DNA of 64,000 bases from NCBI GenBank assembly GCA_032622095.1, contig CP136069.1:50822760-50886759 (forward strand), written 5' to 3'. The DNA is from Siphonodentalium dalli. Lineage: Eukaryota > Mollusca > Scaphopoda > Gadilida > Siphonodentaliidae. Made by a program: the position numbers and the translations under genes. Below the pieces are notes generated by a model that made no database searches, was not told the DNA's origin, and was given only the letters and a program-made list of their open reading frames with translations. Of this stretch, positions 23,984 to 36,150 are shown one piece after another. Position 1 is the first letter of the stretch; each line of letters starts with the position of its first letter.

Positions 23984-24288
23984 TAATAAGCTAACGTGAA
24001 TCTCCAGTTCCTGGCAGAGTCAGATCAAATTGATTTTCCTCAATTCAACTATTCGGTTGACTATAGTCATAAATTCACACAAATATTTAAATAAAAATTT
24101 AAAGGGAATCAAGTGATTAGTGCTAATAATAAAATTTGCAATTCAATAAAATTTGTATCTTCTTGCATATTTCCAACTTTCCCGGTTTACCCTTTCATGA
24201 GGGGAGCTGTGCTGTGCGGCATTAAAGATGTGCCAGTGCATTCACAAATATATGTGAGGCAGCCTTACATGTATCTTACTACCATATA

Positions 24289-24501
24289 CAGCAATGACCT
24301 AAATAATTGACTCCTTAACCACAGCAGAATTATGGGTAATTTTTAAGGATTTAGTCGGAAATATGGCTTGCTGTCATTCATCTGGAAAGCTCTCACTGAG
24401 AGCTTTCCGATGAATTGTAATAAGCCATATTTCCGACTAAATCCTGAAAAATTACCAATAAATCTGTGTGGTTAAGGAGTCAATTATTTAGGGCATTACT
24501 G
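24289..24501. mobile_element. F2 palindromic MITE
   Basis: TA-flanked, full-length palindrome with ends CAGCAATGACC/GGGCATTACTG. Confidence 0.88.
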
Positions 24502-24984
24502 TATATTGTAAAAGCATGGCACTGGATCCTTAATTATCACATCTATTTTGTAAATTTTTTTGCGAAAGCCTGAGTCAGTAACATGACGAAGAAATTGGGA
24601 GACATACACACAATGTGTAACAGTTTACAGTCCCTGCTCTGAGCTCCCTACACGTTATCAGTCTGAGCATAGCACTGCATCCTTATCTCATCCATTTTGT
24701 TGGATAAGCGTGACTCAATCAGATGATGAAGACATCAGCTCCGGTGAATCTCCTGTTCCTGGCAGTGAGTCAGATTAAATTGATTTTCCTCACTTCAATT
24801 ATCTCCCTCATATCTCATGCAATTAATTTGTCTCCGAGTCCCACACTCCGGCATTCCGATGTCATCCAAAAATAACATCTCATATCCGGTCAAATGGGAT
24901 CGAGTCTTCCAGAGGGATAAACACATTGTAATCGAGAGGCTGGACAGAATGCCAACTAAAATACTGGTATGATCACCTTCAGTC

Positions 24985-25225
24985 CAAGCCTAGAAATAAT
25001 GTGTCTGTCATTTGCAGAATGAGGTCCCCAGAGGGTGAAATTAGTGAAACACTATCCTGCACAGCAGGCTAGCATCACCAAATTCACTCTCTGAGGAACC
25101 TCATTCTGCTTAGGCTAAACTGCTACCGGTATGTGAGACCAAGGATCAGATTGAAGTTCCCCAGTTGAGCTGGGGATATTCACCCATTAGTCACCTCGAT
25201 TTCTTCTGCAAATTAGGGGATATAG
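24985..25225. mobile_element. F3 element, left half
   Basis: AAGCCTAGAAATAATGTGTC and the first palindrome. The internal spacer then breaks off at GGGGATATAGAAATGG. A further F3 spacer fragment appears at about 25600-25700. Confidence 0.7.
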
Positions 25226-25794
25226 AAATGGACTCGTTCCTAGCGCTCAGCCTCCTCTATGCTAAGCTACGTTCCAGCATGTAGCGACTAGTAAGTGCCG
25301 ACATAGCTTTTCTGGGGATTATGTTGTTGATACACAAATGTATATAGCATCACCAGAAATCACCCAGGTAACCAGCACCCAGGTGAACTGAAGCAGATAT
25401 ATATACCGGCAGGAAAGGAGTATAGATACATGTACTATGTCATTAGCTCATGACGTGATATCCGAAAATAGTACGGACAGAATTACGCCCCCTAAGATGG
25501 TGGCACTTACTGGACTCTGATGGCGGAAGTGTTACGCCGTGGAGTTGGACGGAACAGTGAGCGGAGTGCCTGAGCCATGTACGAGACTTAATATAGAAAT
25601 TGACAGAAGGGAAACTAAAACTAACTAAAACAATGTTAACTTGATACTAGAGATACTTCCCAGAAGATGAGTCCTAATCAGTATGAGGTGAATTTAGTGA
25701 TGCTATGAACCAAAATATTGGCCAAAAGAATTTCATAGCCAGCGTGAATCCTGTTGGTCCCTGGGTTAGAGTGAAAATTATCTACCTACATGTA

Positions 25795-26007
25795 CAGTAA
25801 TGCCCTAAATAATTGACTCCTTAACCACAGCAGAATTATGGGTAACTTTTCAGGATTTAGTCGGAAATATGGCTTGTTGCCATTCATGGGAAAGCTCTCA
25901 GTGAGAGCTTTCCGGTGAATGGCAACAAGCCATATTTCCGACTAATTCCTGAAAAGTTACCCATAATTCTGCTGTGGTTAAGGAGTCGATTATTTAGGGC
26001 ATTACTG
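25795..26007. mobile_element. F2 palindromic MITE
   Basis: A 213-bp palindrome, TA-flanked, ends CAGTAATGCCC/GGGCATTACTG. One of the best-preserved copies. Confidence 0.92.
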
Positions 26008-26067
26008 TACTCTCATCACACTAGAACAAAAAGACAGGAGTTATATCATTATGTTTATATTGAATGC

Positions 26068-26375
26068 AAGTCTGGAAATAGTGTGCCTGTCATTTGCAGA
26101 ATGAGGTCCCCAGAGGGTGAATTTAGTGATGCTACCCCACACAGTGGGCTAGCAGCACTAACTTCACTCTCTGAGAACCTCATTCTGCTGAGGCCTCATC
26201 TTCAACTGGGAAACTTTAATCTGATCCTAGGTCTCCCATATAAGTTGAGACCTAAGCAGAACGAGGTCCCCAGAGGTGAATTTGGTGATGCAAGCCCACC
26301 ATGAGGGATAGCATCACTAAATTCACCTTCTGAGGACCTCATTCTGCTGATGACAGGCACACTATTTCCAGACTT
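26068..26375. mobile_element. F3 foldback MITE, short spacer
   Basis: AAGTCTGGAAATAGTGTGCC to its inverted complement. Two palindromes with a shortened spacer. Confidence 0.85.
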
Positions 26376-26635
26376 GATTGAATGCAGCTGAGAAGTGGAG
26401 TTCTTCATCTCTTTATCATTTATCGAGAGGGATAAGTCAATGGCTTGATTACCTCCTAATTTACTCATTTATGGATTACATTGAATGTTTATTAAGCTAA
26501 ATTAATAATCATCAATAGGCAGAGAAATACACATTCAGCTGGTTTATACCAATCAGCCGTCATGTGGATGCGACTATTTAGTGAAAGATAATTAATTTAC
26601 GATAATTAATTTACGATAATTAATTTACGATCATT

Positions 26636-26762
26636 ATAACCCTTCCATGACTGGAGCATCCTGAAATTTTGCGAACAACCTGTGCTAATGCATTATTTTA
26701 TATATGCGAGTCTCCCATAGGGGGCCTCACATATATAAAAGAATACATTGGCCTAACAATAT
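26636..26762. mobile_element. TTAA MITE fragment (CCCTTCCATGA end)
   Basis: ATAACCCTTCCATGACTGG followed by one F1-type hairpin (CTCCCATAGGGGGCC). The right half is absent. Confidence 0.6.
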
Positions 26763-27266
26763 TCAGATTACATCGAATGATTATTAAGCTAAGTTATTAA
26801 GCATCAATATGCAGAGAAATGTACATTCAGCTGGATACTGATCAGCCGTCATGGGGGTGTGACTACCGTATTTAGTGAAAGATCATTAATTTATGATCAT
26901 TAATTTAGGATAATTAACATTGACAGGCTGCTGGAAGATTGATAAGAGAAAATCAAACTGAAAATGATGTATAAAAAATTTAATTGAAAAACAATATGCA
27001 CCTGGCTAAAAAAATATAGGTGTGACTGTCCCAGTGGGACTAGAATCCCCCCACATTAGTTGGTAGTGGGGACAATACACAAGTTTTCAGCTACCTTGTA
27101 CCGGTATGCTTAAAGTAATTGACCACTTCCAATATGGTCTCACCCGGGTAATATCGCAGTATACATCCTCCAACACTGAGGTTTATTAATACCGCTTATT
27201 ACCAATTCAACACCACGGTGCATGTGGTCATGGTTCGCGATACTGGGTTGATTTTAATGGATAATA

Positions 27267-28150
27267 CAGGGACCAGCCGAGAGGGCGACGTGGGCGAAGA
27301 AGTCTCCCTATTCTTGCTCACTTCGCCCTAATTTTGCAGCCGGGCGAAGTTTAAGTCGCCCTGAAATTTCCGAAGTTGACCGACGAAAATCGGCAAAATA
27401 TTCATCCTAATTTAGTGCCAACATTGATTGAACCCAGTTATCCATTGACAGTCAGACAGTGTCTTATAACACACCATAATTCTTATTAACATCTGTATTA
27501 ATCCGATTTGGGAGCTTATTCACACCTGAGAGTTGATTGCAGACAGCCGTGAATACATCGTAAGGTGTCTACAGTGACTTGTGATTTTGAGATTATCACA
27601 CCTAAAGATTACAACTCATACACCTTGCCATGTGTCAGTTTATGACCCCCTTTGTTCAAGTTTGTAAAGGCCAGACAACTTTGAAATCAAATTCATTTGT
27701 GTAACATGTTAATTAATATATGTACCCAGCTTAGGCACTTTTAATGAGTGAGAATATTCAAGATTTCGTTTCGTTTAGTATTTTTTTCGTGTTCATAAGC
27801 ATTGTTTAATTTTTTTTATTTTTTTTTGTATTCATAAGCGGTTGTAAAAATGCCGTTTTCCCAAACAAATTATTATATAAAATGCTACCATTCTCTCACA
27901 ATTATATTTGGATATTATTTATTGTTATTAGAGTGATGATTTGAACATAATTATTCCATATTTGAACCATCGTTTCATCATTTTAATTTAGATATTACAT
28001 ATCTCCTATTTTCATTATATAGACGACTACTGCACTAGTCGATTTCAATTTTGTAAAGCCGACTTCGCCCTATCGAATGCCCACTTCGCCTTACTTTTGT
28101 GACAGGGAGAAATCACTTCGCCCTGAAAATCGGGTCTAGGCTGGTCCCTG
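27267..28150. mobile_element. hAT-like MITE with 8-bp duplication GGATAATA
   Basis: Left CAGGGACCAGCCGAGAGGGC; right complement GGGTCTAGGCTGGTCCCTG. GGATAATA is exactly repeated at 27259-27266 and 28151-28158. The ends also share inverted ACTTCGCCCT motifs. The interior is AT-rich with no coding capacity. Confidence 0.92.
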
Positions 28151-28159
28151 GGATAATAT

Positions 28160-29570
28160 ACTATGTAGCTTGGTGTTATTTATCGACCCCCCGTACTTAT
28201 TTTTTCCATGTGCCTAAGACTAAGTCAAGCCATGTTCCATGTGTGAGGTAGATAATATATTGGTTCATAGTATTCCGAGTACTAGTATAGGACATGAGAA
28301 CACTCGATAGAAATTTTTAGATATGGGGTTAAATGTAGCATGCTATGAACATTACGCAACTTTGAAGTTGCCGACATTGATTCAGCTGTCAATTTATAAG
28401 GCTAAACAAAAATAGGGGCGGGCGGGTGGCTTTTCATTTCATTTTATTTTTTCATTTTATTTTCAACTTTGCTCAAAATAAATATGAATACCCCCCAGCC
28501 TGCTTCTCCTTGTTTTTAATGTACTAGAACTATAAAATAATAAAACTAAGTACATAATATTAGAATATAGTGTAATTTATCGTTTTATTGAATAAAACAT
28601 GAAAAAATAAGTTTGATTCGGCTGTGGCCTAATTGAAGTGTGGTATCATTTCCAGTTTAACAGTACACACAATGTGTCCATTTTACATGGAAATGCATCG
28701 GTTTTCAAGAAAAATAAAATTGAATGCGTACTAATTTTGCAAAATCAATAAAAATGAAAACAGTCAGTGGCGCCGGAATAGGGGCGGTCGGGTCACCAGA
28801 AACACAGGTCTTTTTTGTTTGGCCTAAACTCCAAGATATATCATTCCATCTACCAGACTCTTTCCTAATGTTGTATTCATCATATACAGTCACATCATTC
28901 ATCAAAAGCAAATATTTGGTCTACAACAGAAATGCAGCATGTTTTCTATTATCGCCTCAGCAACGATCGAACTACAGTACCATGTTGCCATCATTATCTT
29001 TGAGGAAGATTTATTTATGCATACGATACTTATATCAGTATTATTCATTGGCAGTTATATTGAGTGGTCTGAAGAACACCCACTTAAATAAATCTCAGTA
29101 GATAGAGGACTCTGTAGTGTATTTCTCCAGTGTTCTGAGATCACGATAATCCCTCGCATTTTGAACGATGCGGCAACTGTATGATTCTTTATACATGTAT
29201 TGCCAGATGGCCCGGATGATATGCTTCCATATTAAATTTTAATACATGTGTTATCTTTATAAATGTGTTTGAAAAAAGTCATATTATGCGAACAGTTTGT
29301 CCAAATGTTCCGACCTTCACTATATATTTGTCAGCCACATGTGATACTAACGTGTAGTGTCAGGATGGGAATGTGTTCTCCAAGAAACTTGTGCCCACTT
29401 CAGGGGACCATGCAGGGGCTACGACTCCCCTTGCCATTGTCTGTCTCCCATACAAGTAGATAATTTACATTGGGAAAAGTGCCCTTCTGAAGTTTGAGCA
29501 CCCCCACTCGCACTGCGACCCCCCACATGCTTTCAGTGCTTCTGGCAGCAATCCCTGGCCCACTTTGCCC
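28160..29570. other. No gene recognised
   Basis: A 125-codon plus-strand ORF at 28724-29101 includes a GGCGCCGGAATAGGGGC stretch resembling repeat termini seen at 35776. It has no protein motif I recognise, so it is not called as a gene. Confidence 0.45.
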
Positions 29571-29574
29571 TTTA

Positions 29575-29715
29575 TACTTCCTGTGCCCCATTGAAAATAT
29601 ATCTGCCGGTAATTATCCACAAAAAGCTGGAAGACCCACAGCGACTGACTCTTGAATCTCAAGTATCACAAAATATATGGCCAAGATCATTGCTTACAAC
29701 CAGAAGTAGAAAGAC
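29575..29715. repeat. About 130-bp direct repeat, copy 1
   Basis: Shares GACTGACTCTTGAATCTC, TATCACAAAATATATGGCCA and AGATCATTGCTTACAACCAG with copy 2. It directly precedes an F3 element. Confidence 0.85.
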
Positions 29716-30142
29716 AAGCCTGAGTTTAGTGTGCCTGTCATTTGCAGAATGAGGTCTCCAGAGGGTGAGTTTAGAGACTCTATCCCACATGGCAGGCTAG
29801 CATCACTAAATTCACCCTCTGGGGTCTTCATTCTGCTTAGGCCTCATCTTCTCTGGAAACTTTCTTTATTATCAAATTTCTATAGAAACTATAGTTTCTC
29901 TATATCCCCAAATTAGCAGACCACACATTGCATAATCGAGGTTCCCAATGGGTGTACATCACAATATTCACCATTTGGGAACTTCAATCTGAGTCTATGT
30001 CTCCCATAGCATATGAGGCCATGCAGAATGAGGTACCCAGAGGGTGAATTTGGTGATGATAGCCCGCTATGTGGGATAGCGTCACTAAATTCACCCTCTG
30101 GGGACCTCATTCTGCAAATGACAGGCACACTAAACTCAGGCT
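29716..30142. mobile_element. F3 foldback MITE, full length, between direct repeats
   Basis: AAGCCTGAGTTTAGTGTGCC to ...GGCACACTAAACTCAGGCT. Closely related to 1490, 16631 and 32901. Confidence 0.88.
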
Positions 30143-30275
30143 CGTTCCGGTGCCTCATTGAAAATATATCAAATTTTCAACAAAAGCCGGAAGACCCTCA
30201 GCGACTGACTCTTGAATCTCTAGTATCACAAAATATATGGCCAAGATCATTGCTTACAACCAGAAGTAGCAAGAC
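30143..30275. repeat. About 130-bp direct repeat, copy 2
   Basis: Roughly 90% like copy 1 by eye, starting just after the F3 element. Confidence 0.85.
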
Positions 30276-30676
30276 GTACCTGTACTTCCCTTCAAAGCAA
30301 ATGAACACTCAATGTGCCATAAATCAAGGAATTTGGGTAGGTGTTAAGAGGAAGTGAGATGTAAACCAAGGGAAGTGCCTGAAGCTTTTGTGTGGGCAGA
30401 TAACCAGACAGTTTAGACAGTGAAGCTCACCAGAGATTTATCCTGGAGAGAAGGGATTAACAATTTGTTTATTCTAGCCAAAATATTGTATAACTTTATC
30501 CTAAACATGAACCCAATAAACTTCACATCATAGAAGAAACAATTTAGAAGTGGGTATATGGTTGGTTGCATACAAGAACAGCTGCTCTGCTGATGATCAC
30601 GAACCAAATTAGAAACATACAGTACAAGACAATACACCAATTTTCTCTGACAAAAGTTTCTGTACTTTAATATTAA

Positions 30677-31010
30677 AGACATATTATGTACTTGTTCAGG
30701 TGCGTGAAACTGATAAGTTAGTAATCGGGCGCTATGCCATCTGGGGGAATGTAACATTCTACCAACATCGCCGAGAATTTGAAGCAAATCGACCATCCCA
30801 CTCCATAGAAAACATCGTTTGAACAAAGCTAAATTGTAAATACTTGATTTAGGACGCATCTATCGGCGATAATCTAACGATAATCGTCATCAAGAGTCAC
30901 TGCATTTAATGTGTTGTCTATTTGGATATAATAATTCTAAAAATTACTACTTTGAACAAGTTTATTCTTAATTTCTATTTGATCACAATACCGGGGTGTT
31001 TCACATCACT
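30677..31010. mobile_element. TTAA MITE, CCGGTAGGGTGATC family
   Basis: TTAA (30673-30676), then AGACATATTATGTACTTG...GTGTTTCACATCACT, then TTAA (31011-31014). Confidence 0.78.
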
Positions 31011-31256
31011 TTAAAATAAAAAAATTTAAAGCCTTAGGTGTTCTAACTAGACTATGATTAACCTCTTCGCTGCTATGACATCCGTAACTATTACGAACCT
31101 AAAAGTGCACGTCGTGTGCTGCGGACCTAGCAGTAGGTCATTATTCATTGGTGCATCGGAATAACTGTATCTCGAAGTTTCGAACAGTATATAAAATTCC
31201 AGGATTGTGAACAATAATATCCTTTCAACTGAGTCAGTGTCATGGTTCTTGTGATA

Positions 31257-31469
31257 CAGTAATGCCCTAAATAATCGACTCTTTAACCACAGCAGAATTA
31301 TGGGTAACTTTTCAGGATTTAGTCGGAAATATAGCTTGTTGCCATTCATCGGAAAGCTCTCACTGAGAGCTTTCCGATGAATGGCAACGAGCCATATTTC
31401 CGACTAAATCCTGAAAAGTTACCCATAATTTTGCTGTGGTTAAGGAGTCGATTATTTAGGGCATTACTG
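31257..31469. mobile_element. F2 palindromic MITE
   Basis: A 213-bp TA-flanked palindrome, nearly intact. Confidence 0.92.
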
Positions 31470-31565
31470 TATTTCCATTCTATTTTTCCATTGGAAAATG
31501 GCAGTAATGTCAACAACACCCCAGCAACACGATGTCATAACAACATTTAGCAGCAAAGAAGTTAA

Positions 31566-31807
31566 CCCTTTCATGTACCAGTGCATTCTCTTACATATGC
31601 TAGTCTCCCATAGGGAGCCTAACATATATAAGAGAATGCTCTGGTTTACAAAGTCAAGGTAAATATTGTTAGGCCAATGTCCATGTATTCTCTTATATAT
31701 GGGAGGCTTCCTATGGAGACTCACATATGGTATACATGTATAAGATAATGATTATGTACAGGCACAGTGTTTTCACATTTTTTCAGGAAGCTCCAATCTT
31801 GGAAGGG
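31566..31807. mobile_element. TTAA MITE with two F1-type hairpins
   Basis: TTAA 31562-31565, CCCTTTCATG start, two hairpins (one is CTCCCATAGGGAG type), end TGGAAGGG, TTAA 31808-31811. Confidence 0.82.
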
Positions 31808-31811
31808 TTAA

Positions 31812-32470
31812 TTTAACCCTTTCTTAACTAAATACTCATTGACGAGTATTAGTACATGTATGTTCCTTTAGGAAATGTTCAGATAATAAGTTAAAGTGTC
31901 ACTCCGGTAGGGTGATCGAATAGAAATGGAGCATAATCATGCTTGAGGTAGTTATTTTTTACGAATATTAATTCAAAATGGCAACACACCGTTATTCTTA
32001 TATAATAATTAAATGCAATGACTCTCGATGGTGAAATAATTTGTGTTTGTTTATCGCCGATGGCTGTGTCCCGAATCAAGGTATAAATATTTACAATTGC
32101 GTGTAGTTCAGACGATGTTTTCTATGGAGTGGTATACATGTAGTTGATTTCTGTGAAATTTTCGGCGATGTTAGTAGAATGCTACATTCCCCAGGTTGGC
32201 ATAGCGCCTGAGTCCAAACTTATCAATTCCACGCAAACGAAGAAGTGCATAATATGTCTTTTAAAAAATGACCATGGGTCGTAATTTGAATTTATTATCT
32301 GAATAAATCCCTCTAATAAATAGGATTCTTCCCATGCTTGCATTATCTATCATCTGCTTAATTTTCCTGAAAACCCCTTCAGATTAATAATAATACGGAA
32401 ATACACCATAATAATAAGGAAATACACCATTAGAATCAGTAATTACACTCAAGTATGTTCTTGACAAAAA
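31812..32470. mobile_element. ATACTCATTGACGAG-family MITE split by a CCGGTAGGGTGATC MITE
   Basis: Starts TTAACCCTTTCTTAAC, AAATACTCATTGACGAG. It is interrupted at TTAA (31891-31894) by the element 31895-32260 and resumes after TTAA at 32261-32264. Confidence 0.7.
31895..32260. mobile_element. TTAA MITE, CCGGTAGGGTGATC family, nested
   Basis: AGTGTCACTCCGGTAGGGTG at the left and GCATAATATGTCTT at the right, with TTAA on both sides. Reverse orientation relative to 30677-31010. Confidence 0.8.
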
Positions 32471-32535
32471 TAGGGAGAAGTGAATCATTTTAGGGAGATG
32501 TCTCCCAAGTCACCTTTTAGGATGTCCCTGCCAAG

Positions 32536-33345
32536 CCTGATTTATAGCCTGAGTTTAGTGTACCCTGCTGGACAAAACAAGTGTCCACTTAACTGCGGTG
32601 CGGTTAGCGTTGGCACCACGCCGAAATGCAACTACACCGCGGCTCCACTGGCTAACTACAGTTGGGCCGCGGTATACTTGCCATTTGACATGGTGTAGTT
32701 GCCGCGGTGTACTTTCATTAAACTGAAAAAAGACGATACAAACCAGAAATCTAACCACGTTGTACATGTCATTCGGCTGCGAGGGTAGTTGCCGTTCGGC
32801 CCGCAGTGTACTTGCCGTTCGGCCGCAGTGCTCAACTGCAGTTACAAACTCGGACACCACGGCCAAACGGCAAATACACCGCGGTGCCAATGGACACTTG
32901 TTTTGTCCAGCGGGGTATCTGTCATTTGCAGAATGAGGTCCCCAGAGGGTAAATTTAGTGACGCTATCCCGCATAGCGGGCTAGCATCACTAAATTCACC
33001 CTCTGGGGACCTCATTCTGCTTAGGCCTCATCTTCTCTGGAAACTTTCTTTATTATCAAATTTCTATAGAAACTTCTTCAAATAGATTCTATTTTTTTTT
33101 TTTAGTTTAGTTTCTCTATATCCCCAAACTGGCAGACGACACATTGCATAATCGAGGTTCCCAATGGGTGTACATCGCAATATTCACCATTTGGGAACTT
33201 CAATCTGAGTCTATGTCTCCCATAGCAGATGAGGTCATGCAGAATGAGGTCCCCAGAGGGTGAATTTGGTGATGCTAGCCGGCTGTGGGATAGCATCACT
33301 AAATTCACCCTCTGGGGACCTCATTCTGCAAATTACAGGCACATT
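32536..33345. mobile_element. F3 foldback MITE split by another element
   Basis: The left tip AGCCTGAGTTTAGTG ends at 32560. The body resumes at 32918 with TCTGTCATTTGCAGAATG, and the right end is TGCAAATTACAGGCACATTA at 33345. The interrupting element is listed separately. Confidence 0.85.
32563..32915. mobile_element. 353-bp element with about 25-bp inverted ends and TA duplication, inside F3
   Basis: Ends CCCTGCTGGACAAAACAAGT and the inverted ACTTGTTTTGTCCAGCGGGG, with TA at 32561-32562 and 32916-32917. The interior is GC-rich with repeated TTGCCGTTCGG/GCCGCGGTGTACTT motifs. No ORF of note. Confidence 0.87.
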
Positions 33346-33349
33346 AAAG

Positions 33350-34888
33350 AGGGTATCACCCCCCTCCCCCCTGAATCCCGAATACGAGTTAATTTTGGGG
33401 GGTGAATCCTGAATACGAGTTAATTTTGGGGGGTGAATCCTGAATACATGTTAAGAAATAATATGCGATAAATGACATACAAATTGACTGTTTTAATATC
33501 AGACAGATACAAGCAGAAGTTACATAGACACATTATGATGCCGGTCGCGTAATGAGGCCGTTATGATACCATTAATGATACTTTATGATCAGGGATGTGG
33601 CTAGAGGGTTTCCGTTGGGGGGTGTCCACCTTTGGAATTTCCCCCCCCCCTCTTGAGTCAGAATCAGACCGAACACAAGTTTTGCATAATTCCATTTGCA
33701 CACCCCCCTTCCACCTCAGTGTTTAGGCCTAATATCCTATATCTTCATAAACCATGGTTCTATATTCCCGGTATGAGAACATTCAGATATTTTAACCTGA
33801 AACATTGCATAAATCCTAACATCTAGTGGTCTAACTCCATACAAATGCACACGGCTACGGGCAAGAGACCACGACACACCGAGCTGACCATCGTTGTTCG
33901 GCCGGTGTGAAAATTTTTTGAAATTTGAACAAGAAAATCACAAATCCTAGCATCCAGACTGGCCTCAACTAAAGCTTTCCTATAGTGTTGGAAATTTCAA
34001 ACCTCATACTCCACCTCAGGTTGGAACATTCTCCAACTGATGACCACAAGTTTGATCAAATGTAGTAAAATATTGTTAAAATTATTAGCATTTTTGTATT
34101 GGCCACAGGGGAGAGACAATGACACACCCGGGCCGACCATGGTTCGGCCGACCATGGTTCGGCCCGGTGTGGGATTTTTTTTGAATCTGAACAAGAAAAT
34201 TGCAAAATCCTAGCATCTAGACTAGCGTCAAGCATTCTTAGAGTTGGAATTTCAAACCTGACACGCCACTTAGGTTGGAAAATTTACAACTGATGACAAT
34301 TCCAATGCCAATGTTGACCAAATGTATGAGAATATTGTTTTCTTAAATTAACTAGCATTTTTTGACTGGCCACGAGGGAGGGATCAGGACACAAGATTTC
34401 CAAGTGTTGGAAATTTCCAACCTGTCACCCTCCTGAGGTTGGAAATTTCCAACTGATGAACATTTCAGTCCAAAATTTTGACAAAAAATAGGAAAATATG
34501 CAAATATTGGTCCAAAAACAATTAATTCCCCCCCCCCTCCCCAATAAATTGTTTGAAAATCAAACTACAAGAACATTTCAACCTATTATAGGTGTGAAAT
34601 TTCCAACTAATGTTTTGGCAGGTATGAAATTTCCAACTCTCACCCCCCCCCCCCCCCCTGTCGTCACGTCTCTGTTTATGATGGCATGGTGGTCGAATAT
34701 GCCCAAGAAGCTATTCTACCCACTCATTCATACATATAACTAGCACAAAATATTATTTTGCGCCATCAAAACCTGCGTCCAAGATGTTTTGCTTGAACCC
34801 GAATACCAGTTAATTCGGGGGTATGAATGCCGCGTACGGCTTCAAAACACCCTGAATCCCGCGTACCGAAAAGGGGGGGTGATACCCT
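33350..34888. mobile_element. hAT-like MITE (outer), 8-bp duplication CATTAAAG
   Basis: Ends AGGGTATCACCCCCC and GGGGGGGTGATACCCT. CATTAAAG is at 33342-33349 and 34889-34896. Without the inner insertion it is about 450 bp. Subterminal GAATCCCGAATACGAGTTAA and its relatives are inverted at the other end. Confidence 0.92.
33590..34674. mobile_element. hAT-like element (inner), 8-bp duplication TTTATGAT
   Basis: CAGGGATGTGGCTAGAGGG at the left and the inverted TGTCGTCACGTCTCTG at the right. TTTATGAT is at 33582-33589 and 34675-34682. The interior has GGTTGGAAATTTCCAACTGA motifs, shared with 38228-40169 and with remnants near 48.1 and 61.9 kb. A C16 run sits near the right end. Confidence 0.92.
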
Positions 34889-34980
34889 CATTAAAGGTCA
34901 CTGCCATTTAGTATAGAAAGGTTTCAATCTCAATAGAAGTTTGAAGTCTAAAATTAATATGCATTTTCTTACACCCCGGT

Positions 34981-35589
34981 CAGGGTTCGCGCTGCCACTT
35001 GCCAAATTTGCCAATGGCAAAAATAATTGACATTTGGCAAACAATATTTTCATTTGGCAAAAGTTTTGGCAAGTCACTTTTTAATTGATCAATAAAGTTG
35101 AAAATTATCGGTCAATCAATACCGTTCATTTTAGGAACTATTACAATGGAATTATATTGGTGGTGTTTTATACAGTTTCGGAAAAGTTAACACCTCCAAT
35201 AAGATGCAGTTAATCTGGTAACATTATTATCAATGGTGGATGGTTTACAAATATTTAGTGTGATGAAGGTGTTTACATAGATAATCCTCTTGTGAAGTTC
35301 TCTTCTGATGAAGCAACTCTTCAACCATTTTATTGTTTTGTGATTGGTTTATTGCTGTATGATAAACCACAATAGAGATGTATGCGAGCATAACTATTAA
35401 CTAACTGCTTTCCTATCCATACCAAACGTCGTTCAAACCGCAAGAGTCGAAACATAAAACTCAATCAAGGTTGCAGAAAATGATACTATTAGGGATAACA
35501 TTTGGCAAATTCTAATACAATTTGGCAAAAAATATTTTCATTTGGCAAATTATTTGGCAAAAGTAAATTTCGGTCCAGCGCGGACCCTG
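34981..35589. mobile_element. hAT-like MITE with 8-bp duplication ACCCCGGT
   Basis: CAGGGTTCGCGCTG at the left and the inverted CCAGCGCGGACCCTG at the right. ACCCCGGT is at 34973-34980 and 35590-35597. TTTGGCAAA motifs occur several times in both subterminal regions. Confidence 0.92.
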
Positions 35590-35605
35590 ACCCCGGTCCA
35601 GGGGC

Positions 35606-35765
35606 AAGCCTTGAAATAGTGTGTCTGTCATTTGCAGAATAAGGTCCCCAGAGGGTTAATTTAGTGATGCTACCCTGCACAGCGGTCTAGTACAACCCAA
35701 TTCACCCTCTGGGGACCTCATTCTGTTTAGGCCTCATCTTCTGCCAGGAAATACAGATATCTATA
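35606..35765. mobile_element. F3 element, left palindrome only
   Basis: AAGCCTTGAAATAGTGTGTC, then the AGAATAAGGTCCCCAGAGGG palindrome. Truncated after GGCCTCATCTTCTG. Confidence 0.78.
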
Positions 35766-35775
35766 GACTCATGTG

Positions 35776-36150
35776 CAGGGGCGCCGGAAGCATCCAAGGG
35801 CAGGGGGGCAGAGCCTACAAAAAGGACACTTTACCGCAAAAAAGGGCATTTTCTCCGCAAACTAGGGAAAATAACCATAAATTCATTGTGGCAAAAATCC
35901 CTATTTTAATGGTATTTGTCGGTTTTTATGGCCGTTTTGTGATAAAATTGACAAAAAATTAATATTCCTTGTGAAATTGGTGGTATTTGGACCAAAAAAG
36001 TCACATTTTGCTATAAAAACACGAGATTAAACACACAAAAAAAAAATTCTGTCTCCAGAAAAAGAGCAAGTCCTGCCCCCGCTCGCCCCCCCTTGGTCAA
36101 GGGCAGGGGGTCAGCTGCCCCCTCTGCCCCCCCCTCTTCCGGCGCCCCTG
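35776..36150. mobile_element. hAT-like MITE with 8-bp duplication CTCATGTG
   Basis: CAGGGGCGCCGGAAG and its inverted complement CTTCCGGCGCCCCTG at the ends. CTCATGTG is at 35768-35775 and 36151-36158. Subterminal GGCAGGGGGGCAG/CTGCCCCC repeats. Confidence 0.93.

Noticed and set aside
30413-30859. 148-codon minus-strand ORF and the related one at 7397
   Set aside because: The shared MVDL...QVHNMSLI peptide comes from the CCGGTAGGGTGATC MITE, not from a gene.
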